Source of the DNA: Nothopassalora personata | Taxonomy: Eukaryota > Ascomycota > Dothideomycetes > Mycosphaerellales > Mycosphaerellaceae | DNA length: 64,000 bases | Direction of reading: 5' to 3' | Assembly: GCA_033816765.1 (NCBI GenBank) | Contig: CM066287.1 | Location: 7,502,001 to 7,566,000, forward strand | Shown: positions 50,501 to 60,832 of the stretch, piece by piece | Numbering within the stretch: position 1 is the stretch's first letter | Layout: each line of letters starts with the position of its first letter | Notes under the pieces: model-generated | Told to the model about the DNA's origin: nothing | Database searches by the model: none | The model's input: only the letters and a program-made list of their open reading frames with translations | Position numbers and translations under genes: made by a program

Positions 50501-51111
50501 AGGAGAGTGACGTTAACAAGCTAGTTGCGAAGGCTGCTGGTACCGTAAAGGCACACGATGCCACCGGCGAGGCGCCGGCTCAAGCTCAGCCAACCCAATC
50601 GTCCATGGACCAGAAACTCCAGGAGCACTTGGACAATGCCAAGCAAGTCACCAAGATCGAGGCTCCATCACCATCTGCTACTCCCCAGGACACCATGAGC
50701 AAAGCTGCCGCAGCAGCTGCAGCCATCAACGCACGTCTCGGCACAAAAGGTACTGCTCGACCAGGCGCTCCCATTGACAACCGCGGTCCCGATGCCGGTG
50801 CCTTCCACGCGACTCTCGAAATCAACGATTTCCCACAGAAAGCTCGCTGGGCTGTCACCAACCGTACAAACGTCGCAAAAATCCTTGAGGCGACTGGCAC
50901 TTCCATCACTTCCAAGGGCAATTACTATGGTCCCGGCACCGCTCCTGGACCAGAGGATGCTCCGAAGCTGTACATTCTGGTGGAGGGGGATACGGAGATT
51001 GCTGTGTCTAGTGCTATGAAGGAGCTTTCGCGCCATTTGACTGAAGGTACTCTCGCGGCGCAGGATGTGGAGGCTCGTGGTGGCACGGGTGGGAGGTACA
51101 AGGTGATATGA
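47503..51111 (+). CDS. PRP5: PRP5, DEAD-box pre-mRNA splicing helicase
   Basis: 1202 codons unspliced. A probable 51-nt intron at 47944-47994 (GTACGT...GCTAAAC...ACAG) would give exons 47503-47943 and 47995-51111 (1185 residues) without changing frame. Prp5 uses ATP to help U2 snRNP join the branch site. Evidence: an Arg/Ser/Asp-rich N-terminus (about 130 residues); VDPLDAFM, the DPLD motif through which Prp5 contacts SF3b, near residue 423; Q motif FESPTSIQCQALP; TGSGKT near 585; PTRELAVQI; TPGRMIDLL; DEAD near 695; SATFPKK; SVAARGLDVKQ; HRAGRTGRAG. The C-terminal region ends in a KH-like block (EINDFPQKARWAVTNR...YILVEGDTEIAV), as in other fungal Prp5 proteins. Confidence 0.95.
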   Translation: MARSPPRRRHDDRPRDHRDERDSYSRRSRSRDVRPAYPSNNHRPRTSYLPAHKRYRDDRDHYRDDRRGGRRERDDDRYVSRDDDRDRRSHRRESPPRARREEKRERSPVRDGRSSRKDRVRSRDRDDIGNRDSKRRRRGSDERSSEKVRTDQTPAQVELALNKQSSRPTTSNGAQKAEFKPAVNTAEAEAAAKAQQEKLARVEAWKQRKLRTEATKTGSVDASPAVSRPVSAVGSPAPNKNEIRPASPPRAKFDPSAIKKRADAAMAKAKLEKSTLGNDAAIPTTTGGLANGTGVIATPASTTNGGPAVPLGDAKISSFGLNKSAGDAKASAAKATAALEDDEDVQRKFRKLPDLPQTSISSDAALANDQEDQSELQDDLRSDDEEAEAAREAAQRRAEAQTEQADIDMADDGAADETVEVAAPAPVENDTNEMDVDEEVDPLDAFMSDLGQSMEKAPATKLTGRRANRGTQLFNDDDGPALEPVGDNPEDLLSNPKRKKKEVPNVDHSKIEYETIRKNFYNESIEMAEMSQEDVDKLRADLDNIQVRGLDVPKPITKWSQCGFGASILEVIREQKFESPTSIQCQALPAIMSGRDTIGIAKTGSGKTLAFILPMFRHIKDQRPVANLEGPIGIIMAPTRELAVQIHRECKPYLKALNLRGVCAYGGAPIKDQIAELKRGAEVVVCTPGRMIDLLAANAGRVTNLSRVTYVVMDEADRMFDMGFEPQITKILGNIRPDRQTVTFSATFPKKMESLARKALNKPVEIVVGGRSVVAAEITQLIEVTTEEKKFHRVLQLLGDLHEKDEDARSLIFVERQETADNMLKELGKKGYPCVTVHGGREQIDRDQAILDFKAGIFPIMVATSVAARGLDVKQLKLVINYDSPNHGEDYVHRAGRTGRAGQTGTAVTLVTPEQERFAPFLVRALQDSKQEVPAELQEMAANHKKKVQSGEATNAGSGFGGKGIERLDAARAADRARERKQFKTEDEPEEEDDTGKDKKESDVNKLVAKAAGTVKAHDATGEAPAQAQPTQSSMDQKLQEHLDNAKQVTKIEAPSPSATPQDTMSKAAAAAAAINARLGTKGTARPGAPIDNRGPDAGAFHATLEINDFPQKARWAVTNRTNVAKILEATGTSITSKGNYYGPGTAPGPEDAPKLYILVEGDTEIAVSSAMKELSRHLTEGTLAAQDVEARGGTGGRYKVI

Positions 51112-51569
51112 TCGCCTGGTAATTGATCTCGTTTACATTGAGGAGCAGGATAGCGTACAGTGGTAGGACAGTCGCTCCAAAGGTAAGGAGCGCGCTGTAT
51201 CCTGGTGGCTGCGCTCGAAACCATGCGGAATGACATGCGAGGGGCGTGCGTCGCCTTCAATCTTGGGCTGTGATCGATCGATGTGGAAATAGTGAGCTCC
51301 TGATTGACTTCTCGGAAGCCATAAAGGCTCGCTCGGTACACTGCATAAAGATAGTCGTCCAAAAACATTACCCGCCACACTGCTGTCGGTATCCTTTTCC
51401 TCGCTCATATTCTTTGTAATTCAAGATGACCAGGCCAAGTCAAAAAGCGCCTTCGCCGAAATGGTATCATAACACAAAAAACCAAACAAAATCTCCCCAG
51501 CTACAACGCAGCAGCAGTAGCACATTTCACAACTTCATCGTCGTTCCCCTTGTCCTTCTCTCTCGATTA
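51112..51569. other. Convergent intergenic region PRP5/GGPP synthase
   Basis: 458 bp containing the 3' ends of two convergent genes. Nothing else was recognised. Confidence 0.5.
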
Positions 51570-53129
51570 TCACGCACTCAGACTGACCCTCGAATGATGC
51601 TTGTCCACCCTCAAACTCTCCAACATTCCCTTCAACATCTCCCCCTTCCCCTGCTCCCCGTCGACCTCGTCCACCAAGCCCAGTGCCTTCTTCGTCAAGC
51701 CCCTCAGAATCCTCCTCGTATAGCTAAAACTGCCCGCCCTCTCCATGTAGCTCACCGCGTACCTTTTCACCTCGTCATCCGTCGTCTTCTGCTTCAAAAT
51801 GTTTATGAGCACGAGATTCGACGGATCCGCACGGATTGCGTGGATTATGGGGAAGGAGAATTTCCCTTCTGTCAGGTCTTCGCAGAGCCCTTTGTTGTGG
51901 GTGTAGGTTGTGTCGGAGAGGTTTCGGTAGTCGTCGAGGATTTGGAAGAGGAGGCCGATGGTGTTTACGAGGGGAATGTAGTCCGTTGGGCCGCCAGTGG
52001 GGTCTTCGGAGGAGGAGGAGGTTGGGTGGTGGGAGAGGTTGTGGGAGGGTGATTCGGCGCACATGAGTTTGATTGCTAGGCGGAAGAGACCGCCGGTTTT
52101 GTTCCCGACCATTTCGAGGTAGTCGTCTTCGGTGGGGCATGTTAGGGTGTCGCGCCAGAAGAGGTCCATGCCCTGGCCGCGGTGGAGGTTGAGGAGCTCG
52201 TCGGCGTAGATTTTGATGACTTCGGGGTTGTTGAGGGTCAGGAGTTCTTGGAGAGCGCAGAAGTAGACGTAGTTGGCGCTGTTGATTGTTTGGGCGGTGC
52301 CGAAGATGCTGTGGGCTACGGGAATGCCGCGGCGGAGCTGGGAGTTGTCTTCGACGTCGTCGACGAGGAGGGAGGCGGTGTGGAGCATGGAGATTACGCG
52401 GGATATGACTGCGAGGGAGGAGGGAGGGACGTGGAGCCAGGAGTTGAAGGCGGCGATCATCTGGGAGCGGATGTCTTTGCCCGGGTGGGACTCGAGGTAG
52501 TCGAAGGGCCCCTTGAGGATGTTCTCCTTCTCGGGGCCCCAGCTGGTGGTGCCGTTGATCAGGTCGGCGTTGATCATGGTGGGCGGCGACAGCTTCTCGG
52601 CGCCGTTGTGTTGGGCGGAGCTGGGCATGCCGGTGCTGGCGGTCAATCTGTGCCCTCTCGACTGTGCCAGCCACTCGCGCTCGTCCAGCTCCGGCAGCTT
52701 CCTGTTCTCTGGCACCGACCCCAAGCTGCGGTGTTTCTTTGGCCCACTGCTGCTCTTCGGACTGGCCGTTGTCCTGTCGCTTCTGTAGTCGATGCTGCCG
52801 TTGCTGAGCGCTCGGTGCGAGCTCCTTCTCACTGGTATCGCGGCGGGATTCACGTAGGGGGGCGGCGACTGGCTGGAGGAATCTGCCGTTATGGTGGTTT
52901 GCGCCGATATGGGCATGTCTCGCTGCGACTGCTCCCGTCCTTCAGAAGGGCCCGCATCTGCCTGGCCGTCTTGGGGCTGAGCGCCACTGGTAGCGGAGCT
53001 GTGCTTGGCCCCCACCAAGCTTGATGAAGGATACAATGAATAGCGGACTTTCGGTGCAGTGTTAGTCTGGACCGCTTTGCTCGCCGTTTGAGCCGCCGAG
53101 CTTCGTTCGCTCAAGCTCGTTGTCGACAT
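51570..53129 (-). CDS. ggs1: Geranylgeranyl diphosphate synthase
   Basis: 519 residues, no intron needed. It condenses farnesyl diphosphate with isopentenyl diphosphate to make C20 GGPP for protein prenylation, carotenoids or diterpenes. The first Asp-rich motif is DDVED (residues 257-261), followed by RRG; the second is DDYRN (399-403), with the GGPPS-typical form [30 protein letters not shown] and [11 protein letters not shown] match fungal enzymes. About 165 residues at the N-terminus are Ser/Pro-rich and probably disordered, a common fungal extension. No terpene cyclase or other biosynthetic partner is adjacent, so a housekeeping role is more likely than a cluster role. A perfect 18-bp palindrome lies about 80 bp upstream. 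Confidence 0.93.
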   Translation of the reverse strand: MSTTSLSERSSAAQTASKAVQTNTAPKVRYSLYPSSSLVGAKHSSATSGAQPQDGQADAGPSEGREQSQRDMPISAQTTITADSSSQSPPPYVNPAAIPVRRSSHRALSNGSIDYRSDRTTASPKSSSGPKKHRSLGSVPENRKLPELDEREWLAQSRGHRLTASTGMPSSAQHNGAEKLSPPTMINADLINGTTSWGPEKENILKGPFDYLESHPGKDIRSQMIAAFNSWLHVPPSSLAVISRVISMLHTASLLVDDVEDNSQLRRGIPVAHSIFGTAQTINSANYVYFCALQELLTLNNPEVIKIYADELLNLHRGQGMDLFWRDTLTCPTEDDYLEMVGNKTGGLFRLAIKLMCAESPSHNLSHHPTSSSSEDPTGGPTDYIPLVNTIGLLFQILDDYRNLSDTTYTHNKGLCEDLTEGKFSFPIIHAIRADPSNLVLINILKQKTTDDEVKRYAVSYMERAGSFSYTRRILRGLTKKALGLVDEVDGEQGKGEMLKGMLESLRVDKHHSRVSLSA

Positions 53130-53725
53130 GTGAACCGATCGATCGGCCTTTGCAACCTCCGAGAGCTAGCAATATGACCGCGTTCAACAGGACGTTGAAT
53201 GACTAGTAGTACATGTACATGTACTGTAATAACGAGCGGACGCTAGCCAAACAACAGAGCTAGAGCTCAGAGGAATGCAGGCTGACGATAAGGATGCATT
53301 ACGCCGTAAGCGAATTGGTTGGCAAAATCGCTCAACAAGGTCACGTCCATTCTTGAACCTGGTCCGAATGCAGCAACTTCCTCCACTGACTCCTGAGCAC
53401 TTCTCCCGCGCTAGTTCTAAAGTACGCTATATTTGCTACAGCGGTGAACAACGACAGTGCGGCAGCTAAAATCGAGTGGTGACTCCGCTGCAAGGACATG
53501 CAAAGTTGTCAGAGGATTCCGATGCAATCTACGGTAGTCTACTTTCTATGTGCAGTCTGGTCGCCGAGCAAAGAGCCAGGCTGTACTCACTGCCGACTGT
53601 CATTATTGCAAGCAGGATTCCTCGTTGCTTACCCGATGCTGCGCTCAATGCCTTTCTAGAACGCCTCTTTGCGCCTTGCGGAAATATCAAAATAGGCATC
53701 TCGTTGTCGTCTCTCATCACACAGC
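53130..53725. other. Upstream region of GGPP synthase
   Basis: 596 bp that hold the palindrome at 53208-53225. No other feature was recognised. Confidence 0.5.
53208..53225. promoter_or_regulatory. Perfect 18-bp palindrome upstream of GGPP synthase
   Basis: AGTACATGTACATGTACT reads identically on both strands and contains ACATGT repeats. It sits 79-96 bp before the start codon of the GGPP synthase gene. A binding-site role is inferred from position and symmetry. Confidence 0.45.
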
Positions 53726-54388
53726 TCACTGCACCCCCTTCGCACCATAAAAGTAGAACGCAAACGGAATGCCACAACGAGCCAGTCCCATAAAAGCCAG
53801 CAAACTGCCAGCCCACTGGGCTCCCAGCCGGCTATACATCTGATTCGTGAAGAGGACAACACCAGCTCCATAGAATGACCGGAGGAAAGTCTTCGCTGCG
53901 AGAGCGCTGGCTGCTTGGTGCTGGTAGCTGTCCACGAGATAGTTGTTCGCCGAATTGTAGAGGAAGCTGAAGCCGGACCCGACCGGCCAGCCGCCTACAG
54001 CTGGACCTGCCAAGGAGAGGGAAGGATATGAGGACCAGGCGAAGATGAAGAGGCCGATGGGAATGAACCAACAGGACCACATCATGAGGATCAGACGTGC
54101 CTCGGCGGGTGGTTTGCCGTTGTGTTGTGCGACGAATCTGAGATAATGCTTGTTGATCATAGGGGAGCAAGCCGCGCTCATGCTGTCATGTTGGTTGTTC
54201 GTCCTCTGTGGTTTCTCAATATCGTGACTCTCCTTCTCGCCCAGTGTTGATGAGGACCTGTTAGATCTTCTTGTGCGAGCAAAGTCGTGTGATCGAGGCT
54301 CGCCATGAGTTCTGACAGGATACATGGATTCAACGCCTGCCGTATCGAACGAGCTAGTGATGGTGATCAGAGTTGTTGCACAATGCAC
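53726..54388 (-). pseudogene. Truncated MFS transporter (C-terminal four helices)
   Basis: 220 codons. The last about 140 residues are the C-terminal end of a DHA1-type drug/polyamine transporter: [21 protein letters not shown], then four hydrophobic segments ([75 protein letters not shown]). The family has 12 helices and about 450-550 residues, so the first eight are missing. The N-terminal 80 residues are polar ([20 protein letters not shown]) and could be an original cytoplasmic tail joined by an internal deletion, or unrelated. No helices were found upstream to 54460. No RIP-type stops. A functional transporter is unlikely. Confidence 0.7.
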
Positions 54389-56898
54389 TTACCGAGAGAT
54401 CGGCGAAGGCAGTATATAAGTGAAGCTTGACTGCCGCCACATGTACCAATGCCTCTATGCTGTTAGTCCGCATTGCAACCGCTGACTATCCGCATCATAT
54501 TTTGATATTGATGCGTATTGAAGGGTCCTGCGGCTGGAAAGAGAACGGTCCGAGCATAGACCGAACATCTTTCAGCATGCCTGATGGCATGAGATAAGCT
54601 GCCAGAGCGAACCGTGACATCTAGGAGAATGAGTGGTTGAAAGTGTGGCAGCGCGTTGAGAGACGCGAACATGTGGTCCGATCTTTTTGATGTCTTCGCG
54701 TTGCGTTACGATGACCGAGGCCGAAGTTGTGCCCGATGGACGTGCACAAGTCGACATGCTGGAGTTGCGAAGAGCTTCAATACTCGTCCAGCCATGAGCA
54801 GATCATGAACAGTTCGCGTTCATATGGTGGGCTGTACAGCACTGAACATTGGCTTGCAGGCAGCGCTAGGTAAGAAGTTGTTCTGTACGTCAGCTTGCTT
54901 ACCAACGAAGCCATTACAAGTGCACATCGCCAATCAATTCTCCTGTCCTAGGCAAAGGAGAGTAGGACTTTGGTCGAGCTAGGTCAAACAAGCGCACGCC
55001 CTCATCGCGCCACGAAGGTCGCTCAACATGAAGCGTGGCCTAGGTAGGAAAGGACGCAAACGGCGTTCGCTTCTCTTCGGCTTAAGAGTACCATCGCCAT
55101 CTGAGAGAATGGCTGAGTTACTTTTGACGACGAGCAGACATGCGCTGGCCTATGCAAAGCGCCCTCAACGTGACTGTTGCGATCACGTGTGTAGTGTTAC
55201 ATTCCAGAGTGGTGTGCGATAGGTGCTTGACGCTGGTAGTTTGCATCTCGACGATGCACCCGATTGTGGAGATTCGAGGTGCAATTCTTCTTGACCACGG
55301 GTATCGCTGCATGCTGTGCCTGAAGATCTTCTTCACGAGAAACCAAGGATCCGAGAGCATAGCGCATGTGACCGGTCATGGGCAATGCGAGTGGTTTGCT
55401 GAATGTTCTGAATGCAATGGCGAGGAGGCACTTATGCGAGTGGCGCTGACTCGGGGATGAAACGTAGGCTATGTTGCTGCAGATCTGGTAGTGCCAATTG
55501 CGCAAACAGCCGTTCGCCTTCTGGAATCGGACGTGGTCAACGATCGGTCGTGTTGACGTATGCGAACAGCCAAAGTGGCTGGGCGCGGGACTTCAAGCAG
55601 TATCTTGGTGTTTCTTGCTGCGGGCGAGCCGGTCACGTGAGCTGGGATATGTGTTGAGACACGCTGCTTTTGCTGCACGCACTGCAGGAATTTTGCTTCT
55701 CTTGTTCTCATGCCACACGCCGGCGAAGCGATAGGTGGTGAAATGCTCAACAGCGCATGGCAGCTGCAATCGTTTGCATATCCGGCTTTCGCGCGTCGAC
55801 GTGGCAGCACACAAACAAGTGTGCAAGCATGTCTGGCCGAGGATGAGACGGGTCGTCGACGAATCCTCGATGATTTTACCCCTGCTGATCTGCAGGCGGA
55901 ATCCTCGCCATCACCGCACCATCTCAGGCCGCTGCACTTTGCTCCTCTCATCACACGAGTCACGTCAGCCCATTTGCGCCTTTCCTGCGCGGGCGTTGTG
56001 CCCGCTTGCACGGCCGATTTCCTGTTCTCTTCTCCCCATAAACAGAGCGGCGCCCGCTCCAAGCACCTGCGTTTGTTCCGCAACGTCTTTCTCCCGACTT
56101 TGAGCCCAACAGGCGCCCAATCTTCTTCCTCTTCTATCAGGGATCTCGACGACAGTTCTTCAAAGAGCTACAGTACATCAGTCCTATTTGTCTGAAATCC
56201 TGCTTTGCATCGGACCGGTCCATCCACACAGGCTCTTCCTGCAGCCTAGTTTCAGGACATTATCACCCAGGATGACATATCGCACCAGCGAGGAACATTT
56301 GCTCCCCAGGTACTGTTTTCACTATGTTTACATCAACGTACAGATAGTTTTGGCTGCGAAATTGTACTTGGTTCATCCAAGCGTTGAGTGTAGTTTCTTA
56401 TCATTCCAAGGGGCTTGCTTCCACAGGGATCAGAGGACTTCCACAAGGACCAGAGGACCACAACCATAAGGCCACATGGGACTGTACTATCCGTTACCAC
56501 AGGAGCCAAGGAACAAAATTTTCCACGGATTGCCACATGGGATCATGTAGTGGCGCAAAGGTGACTTGACATACATCAAACTCACATGCAGTTGATGTTG
56601 TCTCGGCAAAGCCTGAGCGCAGCCCGACCGTTCTTCACCATGGAACTACATCCCCCGGTTTTGAATGGCCACCTGGTTGGACCACTTAGCCGTACTGTAT
56701 CCACACGAGTACCACATGTACCCGACAGTCTTGACTAGATCTATGCTGGCCGCATAGCTAACAGTATCGACGCGCGGAACACTGATGCCACGATCGCACC
56801 ATGGCGGATTCTGGACAAACGTGAGCCTACGGACCATGTTCACCAAATCCGTTCCGGATGATGAGCGCGATGACTCTCTGCGGCTCTAATACTTCGCC
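54389..56898. other. Long intergenic region with unsupported open frames
   Basis: 2.5 kb. A 106-codon plus-strand frame (55140-55460) has paired cysteines (CDRC, CMLC, CSEC) but no clear fold. A 204-codon minus frame (55469-56083) overlaps a plus frame and looks spurious. The pyrimidine-rich stretch near 56080-56180 and a short ATG frame at 56270 (MTYRTSEEHLLPR, ending at a GTACTG donor-like site) could be the 5' end of the downstream C2H2 gene. Confidence 0.4.
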
Positions 56899-59106
56899 AT
56901 GACAGAGTCTCCAATCCGACGACCAATTGCCGTAGAGTGCCACGCCCTTGCCAACGACATTACTGGCTCACGGATAATATTTCTTTTCGTAATATTCGCG
57001 TTGCTTTATTGTTTCGATTGCAGCATCACACGACATCGACGTGTCTTTACTGACGTCTACGTATTCAGCGAGGAGTACTCTCCATATTCCCAGCCTGGAT
57101 CTGTGCTCTTTTCCCACCCCTCGGAAGTGGATAACTGGTGCCATTCCATTCCCTTCGCGGAAGGATACCCCCTGACCCCGCCGGATACTGCCTCGGAGTG
57201 TGCCCTTTCGGACTGCCCAGACATGAGTGCCCAACCATGGAGTCAGACCTCGTTGCCAGAGGAATCGTGGAGAACAGTACCTGCACCGGGCAACAGCACG
57301 ATGATGCAGTCCACTGGCAGCGAATGGCAACATCAAGGAGTTCCCATCACGACCCAGGAGTTGCAAGCCTTGGACGCCTCGTCCTGGCTGAACGTTTCCC
57401 AAGGACCTGTAGACATGGGGTTGTCGCCTGTTCTAAGCCAAGAGAGCCAGAACACGCACACCCTTAGCTCGGTGTCAGAGCCAGAGATGCCACTGTTGCC
57501 ACCAGGATTGGATCTGTCCTTCATCAGTGAACCAAGTTGGGATCCATCTGCTCCTGTGATTTACTCCAACCCCGGAATGGTCCAGGATTGCTCTAACTAT
57601 GATGGCGTCTCTCCACACCAAGTCTCCCAGGAAGTTCCATTGTCCCAAGCATATGGTCTGCCACAATCTGCTGTTTCTGACTCTCGTACTCCAATGGTGT
57701 ACTTCCAAGGGTACACTGTTCCATACCCAAGGAGGACTGCTTCTGATCCATCTGTCTTCCAAGGAAGGCCACTCCTGCCAAGGTCCGAGGGTGTTCCAGC
57801 ATCAGCTCAGGGCCAGTATACTGCGCCCCAGTCTCGCTATCCACATGTTGTTGATCCAGAGACTGTAAGAGTAAGTAACACTTGTGGCCATCCCAAGGCA
57901 CCTGTGGAATCCGTCCAGATGCATGGCGCGTTGTCCAGGCCTGCCCGCGCTTCTCCATTCAGCCATGGATCACTCAGCCCACGTCCAGATACCGTGCCAC
58001 CCACCAGGATGTCCGGTCCATACATGCCGCAGCCCAATGAGGACTTCAGCAACTTCATCCGGTACGACCAGGACGAGAAGACATTGCCCGCACACAATAG
58101 GTCAGAGATCGAAGAACAATGTGGCAATATGTGCAGTACTGATATCGAGCGCAGCTATTCTAGCCCTCACGGCTCTGTCGCTGGTAAGCTACCAAGCAGT
58201 GCTGGTGGCGAGGCCAAGCCTATGGTAGTGAAGTCCGCTCACGAAGGACCCCTTGCTTTCCAGTCCACGTCTTCAACAACATCTTCCCAAGTCGGCGACG
58301 GAGATGAAGGCCGATACAGGAACCATCCACTGTACAGTGAAGGACCAAAGTCGGATGGCCTCTACCACTGCCCGTTCAAGAGCGATCCAAGTTGTGGTCA
58401 CAAGCCCACCAAGCTGAAGTGTAACTATGAGTACGCTGAACCACATCTAAGCCTTCGTCGCTGCGATTCCTGTATCAGTCCTCTGCTAACACATCTCGAC
58501 AGCAAGTTCATCGACTCCCACTTGAAGCCTTTCCGCTGCAAGATCGAATCCTGCTCCAAGCAGGAGTTCTCCTCGACAGCCTGTCTCCTTCGACATGAAA
58601 GAGAGGCACATGGCATGCATGGACACGGCGACCGGCCCCACCTCTGCTTCTACCCAGGCTGCGAGCGTGGCATCCCTGGCAATGGCTTCCCTAGGAGGTA
58701 CAACCTGTTTGACCACATGAAGCGCGTACACGACCACAAGGATGAGGCTCCTGCCATGGTTCAGGATTCCTCCCGAAAGGTTGCAAGTAGGAAGCGCAAG
58801 TCTCCCAGCTCGTTAAGCGAGGAGCCTGCCGCCCAGCGCCAAAAGACCCAGGTCAAGCAACAGCCCGCTCCTCCATCCATGGTCATGAATGTTCCCGGCT
58901 ATGGTCCCCCCACTCCAGTCTACCATGCAGATGCTCGCAATCACAACCGTCAACGGGTCATCTACTCGCAGTGGGCAAACCAGCGCGAGCTTCTCGAGTT
59001 CCAGATGAACTCGGTGCGAGGCCCAGATGACGAGGCCAACTTGCAACGTTTGTCGCAGAACATTGAGGAGCTGCGCCGTCTCTCTCATCAGGCCAGGCAA
59101 GGCTGA
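56899..59106 (+). CDS. C2H2 zinc-finger protein, probable transcription factor
   Basis: 735 codons unspliced. A 72-nt intron at 58431-58502 (GTACGC...GCTAAC...ACAG) interrupts the finger region. Removing it gives 711 residues and joins CNYD to KFIDSHLKPFRC. Finger-like Cys/His clusters follow: CPFKSDPSC, C...C...H, CKIESC...H...H and CFYPGC...H...H, ending near RVHDHKDEAP, then a basic stretch SRKRKSPS as a likely nuclear signal. The first 480 residues are Pro/Ser/Gln-rich and disordered. The N-terminus is uncertain: residues about 27-42 form a hydrophobic stretch followed by TTGCAG, which may be intron sequence, so the true start may lie upstream (near 56270) or downstream. Confidence 0.75.
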   Translation: MTESPIRRPIAVECHALANDITGSRIIFLFVIFALLYCFDCSITRHRRVFTDVYVFSEEYSPYSQPGSVLFSHPSEVDNWCHSIPFAEGYPLTPPDTASECALSDCPDMSAQPWSQTSLPEESWRTVPAPGNSTMMQSTGSEWQHQGVPITTQELQALDASSWLNVSQGPVDMGLSPVLSQESQNTHTLSSVSEPEMPLLPPGLDLSFISEPSWDPSAPVIYSNPGMVQDCSNYDGVSPHQVSQEVPLSQAYGLPQSAVSDSRTPMVYFQGYTVPYPRRTASDPSVFQGRPLLPRSEGVPASAQGQYTAPQSRYPHVVDPETVRVSNTCGHPKAPVESVQMHGALSRPARASPFSHGSLSPRPDTVPPTRMSGPYMPQPNEDFSNFIRYDQDEKTLPAHNRSEIEEQCGNMCSTDIERSYSSPHGSVAGKLPSSAGGEAKPMVVKSAHEGPLAFQSTSSTTSSQVGDGDEGRYRNHPLYSEGPKSDGLYHCPFKSDPSCGHKPTKLKCNYEYAEPHLSLRRCDSCISPLLTHLDSKFIDSHLKPFRCKIESCSKQEFSSTACLLRHEREAHGMHGHGDRPHLCFYPGCERGIPGNGFPRRYNLFDHMKRVHDHKDEAPAMVQDSSRKVASRKRKSPSSLSEEPAAQRQKTQVKQQPAPPSMVMNVPGYGPPTPVYHADARNHNRQRVIYSQWANQRELLEFQMNSVRGPDDEANLQRLSQNIEELRRLSHQARQG

Positions 59107-60760
59107 ACCATTCGTGCTGCGCAATGCAAGGATGGTATGCTCACTGTTGTCCCGTGATCTCTTTGCATCCACTGACAGTTTCAGCATTGCAATGATTTCC
59201 GAACTAGACCTCTGTGAGGGACCCATCACCCTGCCTTGGACACTCATAGCCATTATGGACCACGGATTCACTAGCCACAGTGCGGTATTACCACCAGGTC
59301 GGACCATCGTATAGCCGTCAGGAATTCCCATGATGATCTTGAACAAAGGAACGAGGCCAGCGGAAGCTCTCGCCAGGCCTAGGATTGTTCCGTCAGACCT
59401 ATTGTGCTTCCGCAGACCCCAGGGCTGTAATCGTCCGTAGGAAAACAGGGACCGCGATGTCAATGAAATGGCCGGTCCTGGCTGTGTTGTTCTCGTGTGA
59501 CAAGGTCGTGGAGTGCATGAGCACTGACACTTTCAAAGAGCCAAAGTGACCACGTCATTGCGGCAGTAAGGATGAAATGGCAGGATGCAAATGTGGAGGA
59601 GTGGTGGCATCGAGTTCGAGCAGATTGTGAATATCGGATAGTGACATTGTGTACGGCGTTTTATGGAACATTGGGAGTACAGCAAAGACGTGATCAATCC
59701 CTTGAGCCAATATGTCTCTGCCTCAGTTGCATTGGAACCGTGTTTCAACGCGGCAATGACGACTGACACGACTTTCGCTTCCAGATGCTGCGGTTCGAAA
59801 GGCTTGCCGCTCCTGGGTCGTGGCCGATAGCTGGGACTTCATCTCGACAGCCAGGTCGCGGCAGAGGACAGAAGGTGCCACCGGGAAGATGCCCACATCT
59901 CATTTTGCTGCATCATCGTGCTCGCTGCGGACAGCATGAACTTGACTATTTTGGAGGGAAGCGGCCAGAATCACGACGGGCAGCTACTATTAGTGCGCTC
60001 GCAAATACGCGAGGGACGAGGAAGCCGCGCGCAAGGCGGACCAGCGCCAGCAGGTCCCTCAACACTCCGGCCATGTATCCTTTCTCTTCGTCTCACATTT
60101 CGCTTGTCTTTTCCACCACCAGAACATCTAGAATATCCAAAACATCCATCCCTGACGACGTCACCAATACCTCAACAACAGTACACATTCAAACAACTAC
60201 CAGATCAGCTTGTTGAACACGAAGAACCAAGTATACACCACCGGCGTCAGGAGCGTAATCATCCACGGTCCCATCTCGCTCCGATAGCAGTAAGGGGTAT
60301 CGCTTAATGCCTTGGCGAGGTGCTTAATGTGTGTAATACATCGCCGTAAGCATATCTTATATTATTTGCTAAGTGGCAGTCGCCCGCTTGAACATGTTAG
60401 CCTTGAATCTAGCGATCTTCTTATCGAGGTCGGTTCTTGAAGCGGAGATATAGCATCTGCGAGTTTTGTAGAGTCTGCGAAAGAGAGGTTAACAGCTTTA
60501 CCTACGAAGGCGGTCATGCTGTTGGCATCGTGGAAAGGGATATAATATAAGTCTCTTTAGGGGTTACACGTGAGCAGCGTCTCCGATGAGGGTCACGTCT
60601 GGGACGTGTGTCCAACACAGAACAGCGTACTCCGCTCGCGCGCACCGTGAGCCGTCTTTCAGCCCGGCATTTGAACGGCGTCAGCGGCTGCGCTGTGGAA
60701 GCACTGTGTAGGTTCTGACATGGAAATTGCGCGAGAGCTCTCGAAAGCTGTATGCTGTTC
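59107..60760. other. Intergenic region, partly AT-rich
   Basis: 1.65 kb between the C2H2 gene and the mariner element. 60300-60570 has mild AT-rich, RIP-like character. Small minus-strand frames near 60220-60296 (25 codons, hydrophobic) and 60390-60500 cannot be joined into a convincing gene. Confidence 0.4.
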
Positions 60761-60762
60761 TA

Positions 60763-60822
60763 CAGGAGGAGGCAATAATCATACTAACCCCTGCTAGTGT
60801 AGATCATTTATCTAACCCAATA
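60763..60822. repeat. Left terminal inverted repeat of mariner
   Basis: Matches the reverse complement of about 61957-62016 with a handful of transitions; the shared core includes CTAGTGTAGATCATT. Confidence 0.88.
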
Positions 60823-60832
60823 TATCTAGTAT

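Noticed and set aside
51775..52674. 299-codon Arg/Pro-rich minus-strand frame and a 280-codon plus-strand frame
   Set aside because: Frame shadows of the GGPP synthase gene, whose motifs are unambiguous.
55140..55460. 106-codon frame with CDRC, CMLC and CSEC pairs
   Set aside because: Spacing does not match a zinc-finger family I can name and there is no homology or splice evidence.
60220..60296. Short hydrophobic minus-strand frame (MGPWMITLLTPVVYTWFF start)
   Set aside because: Resembles a single-span membrane microprotein, but only 25 codons, with no upstream exon or recognisable family.
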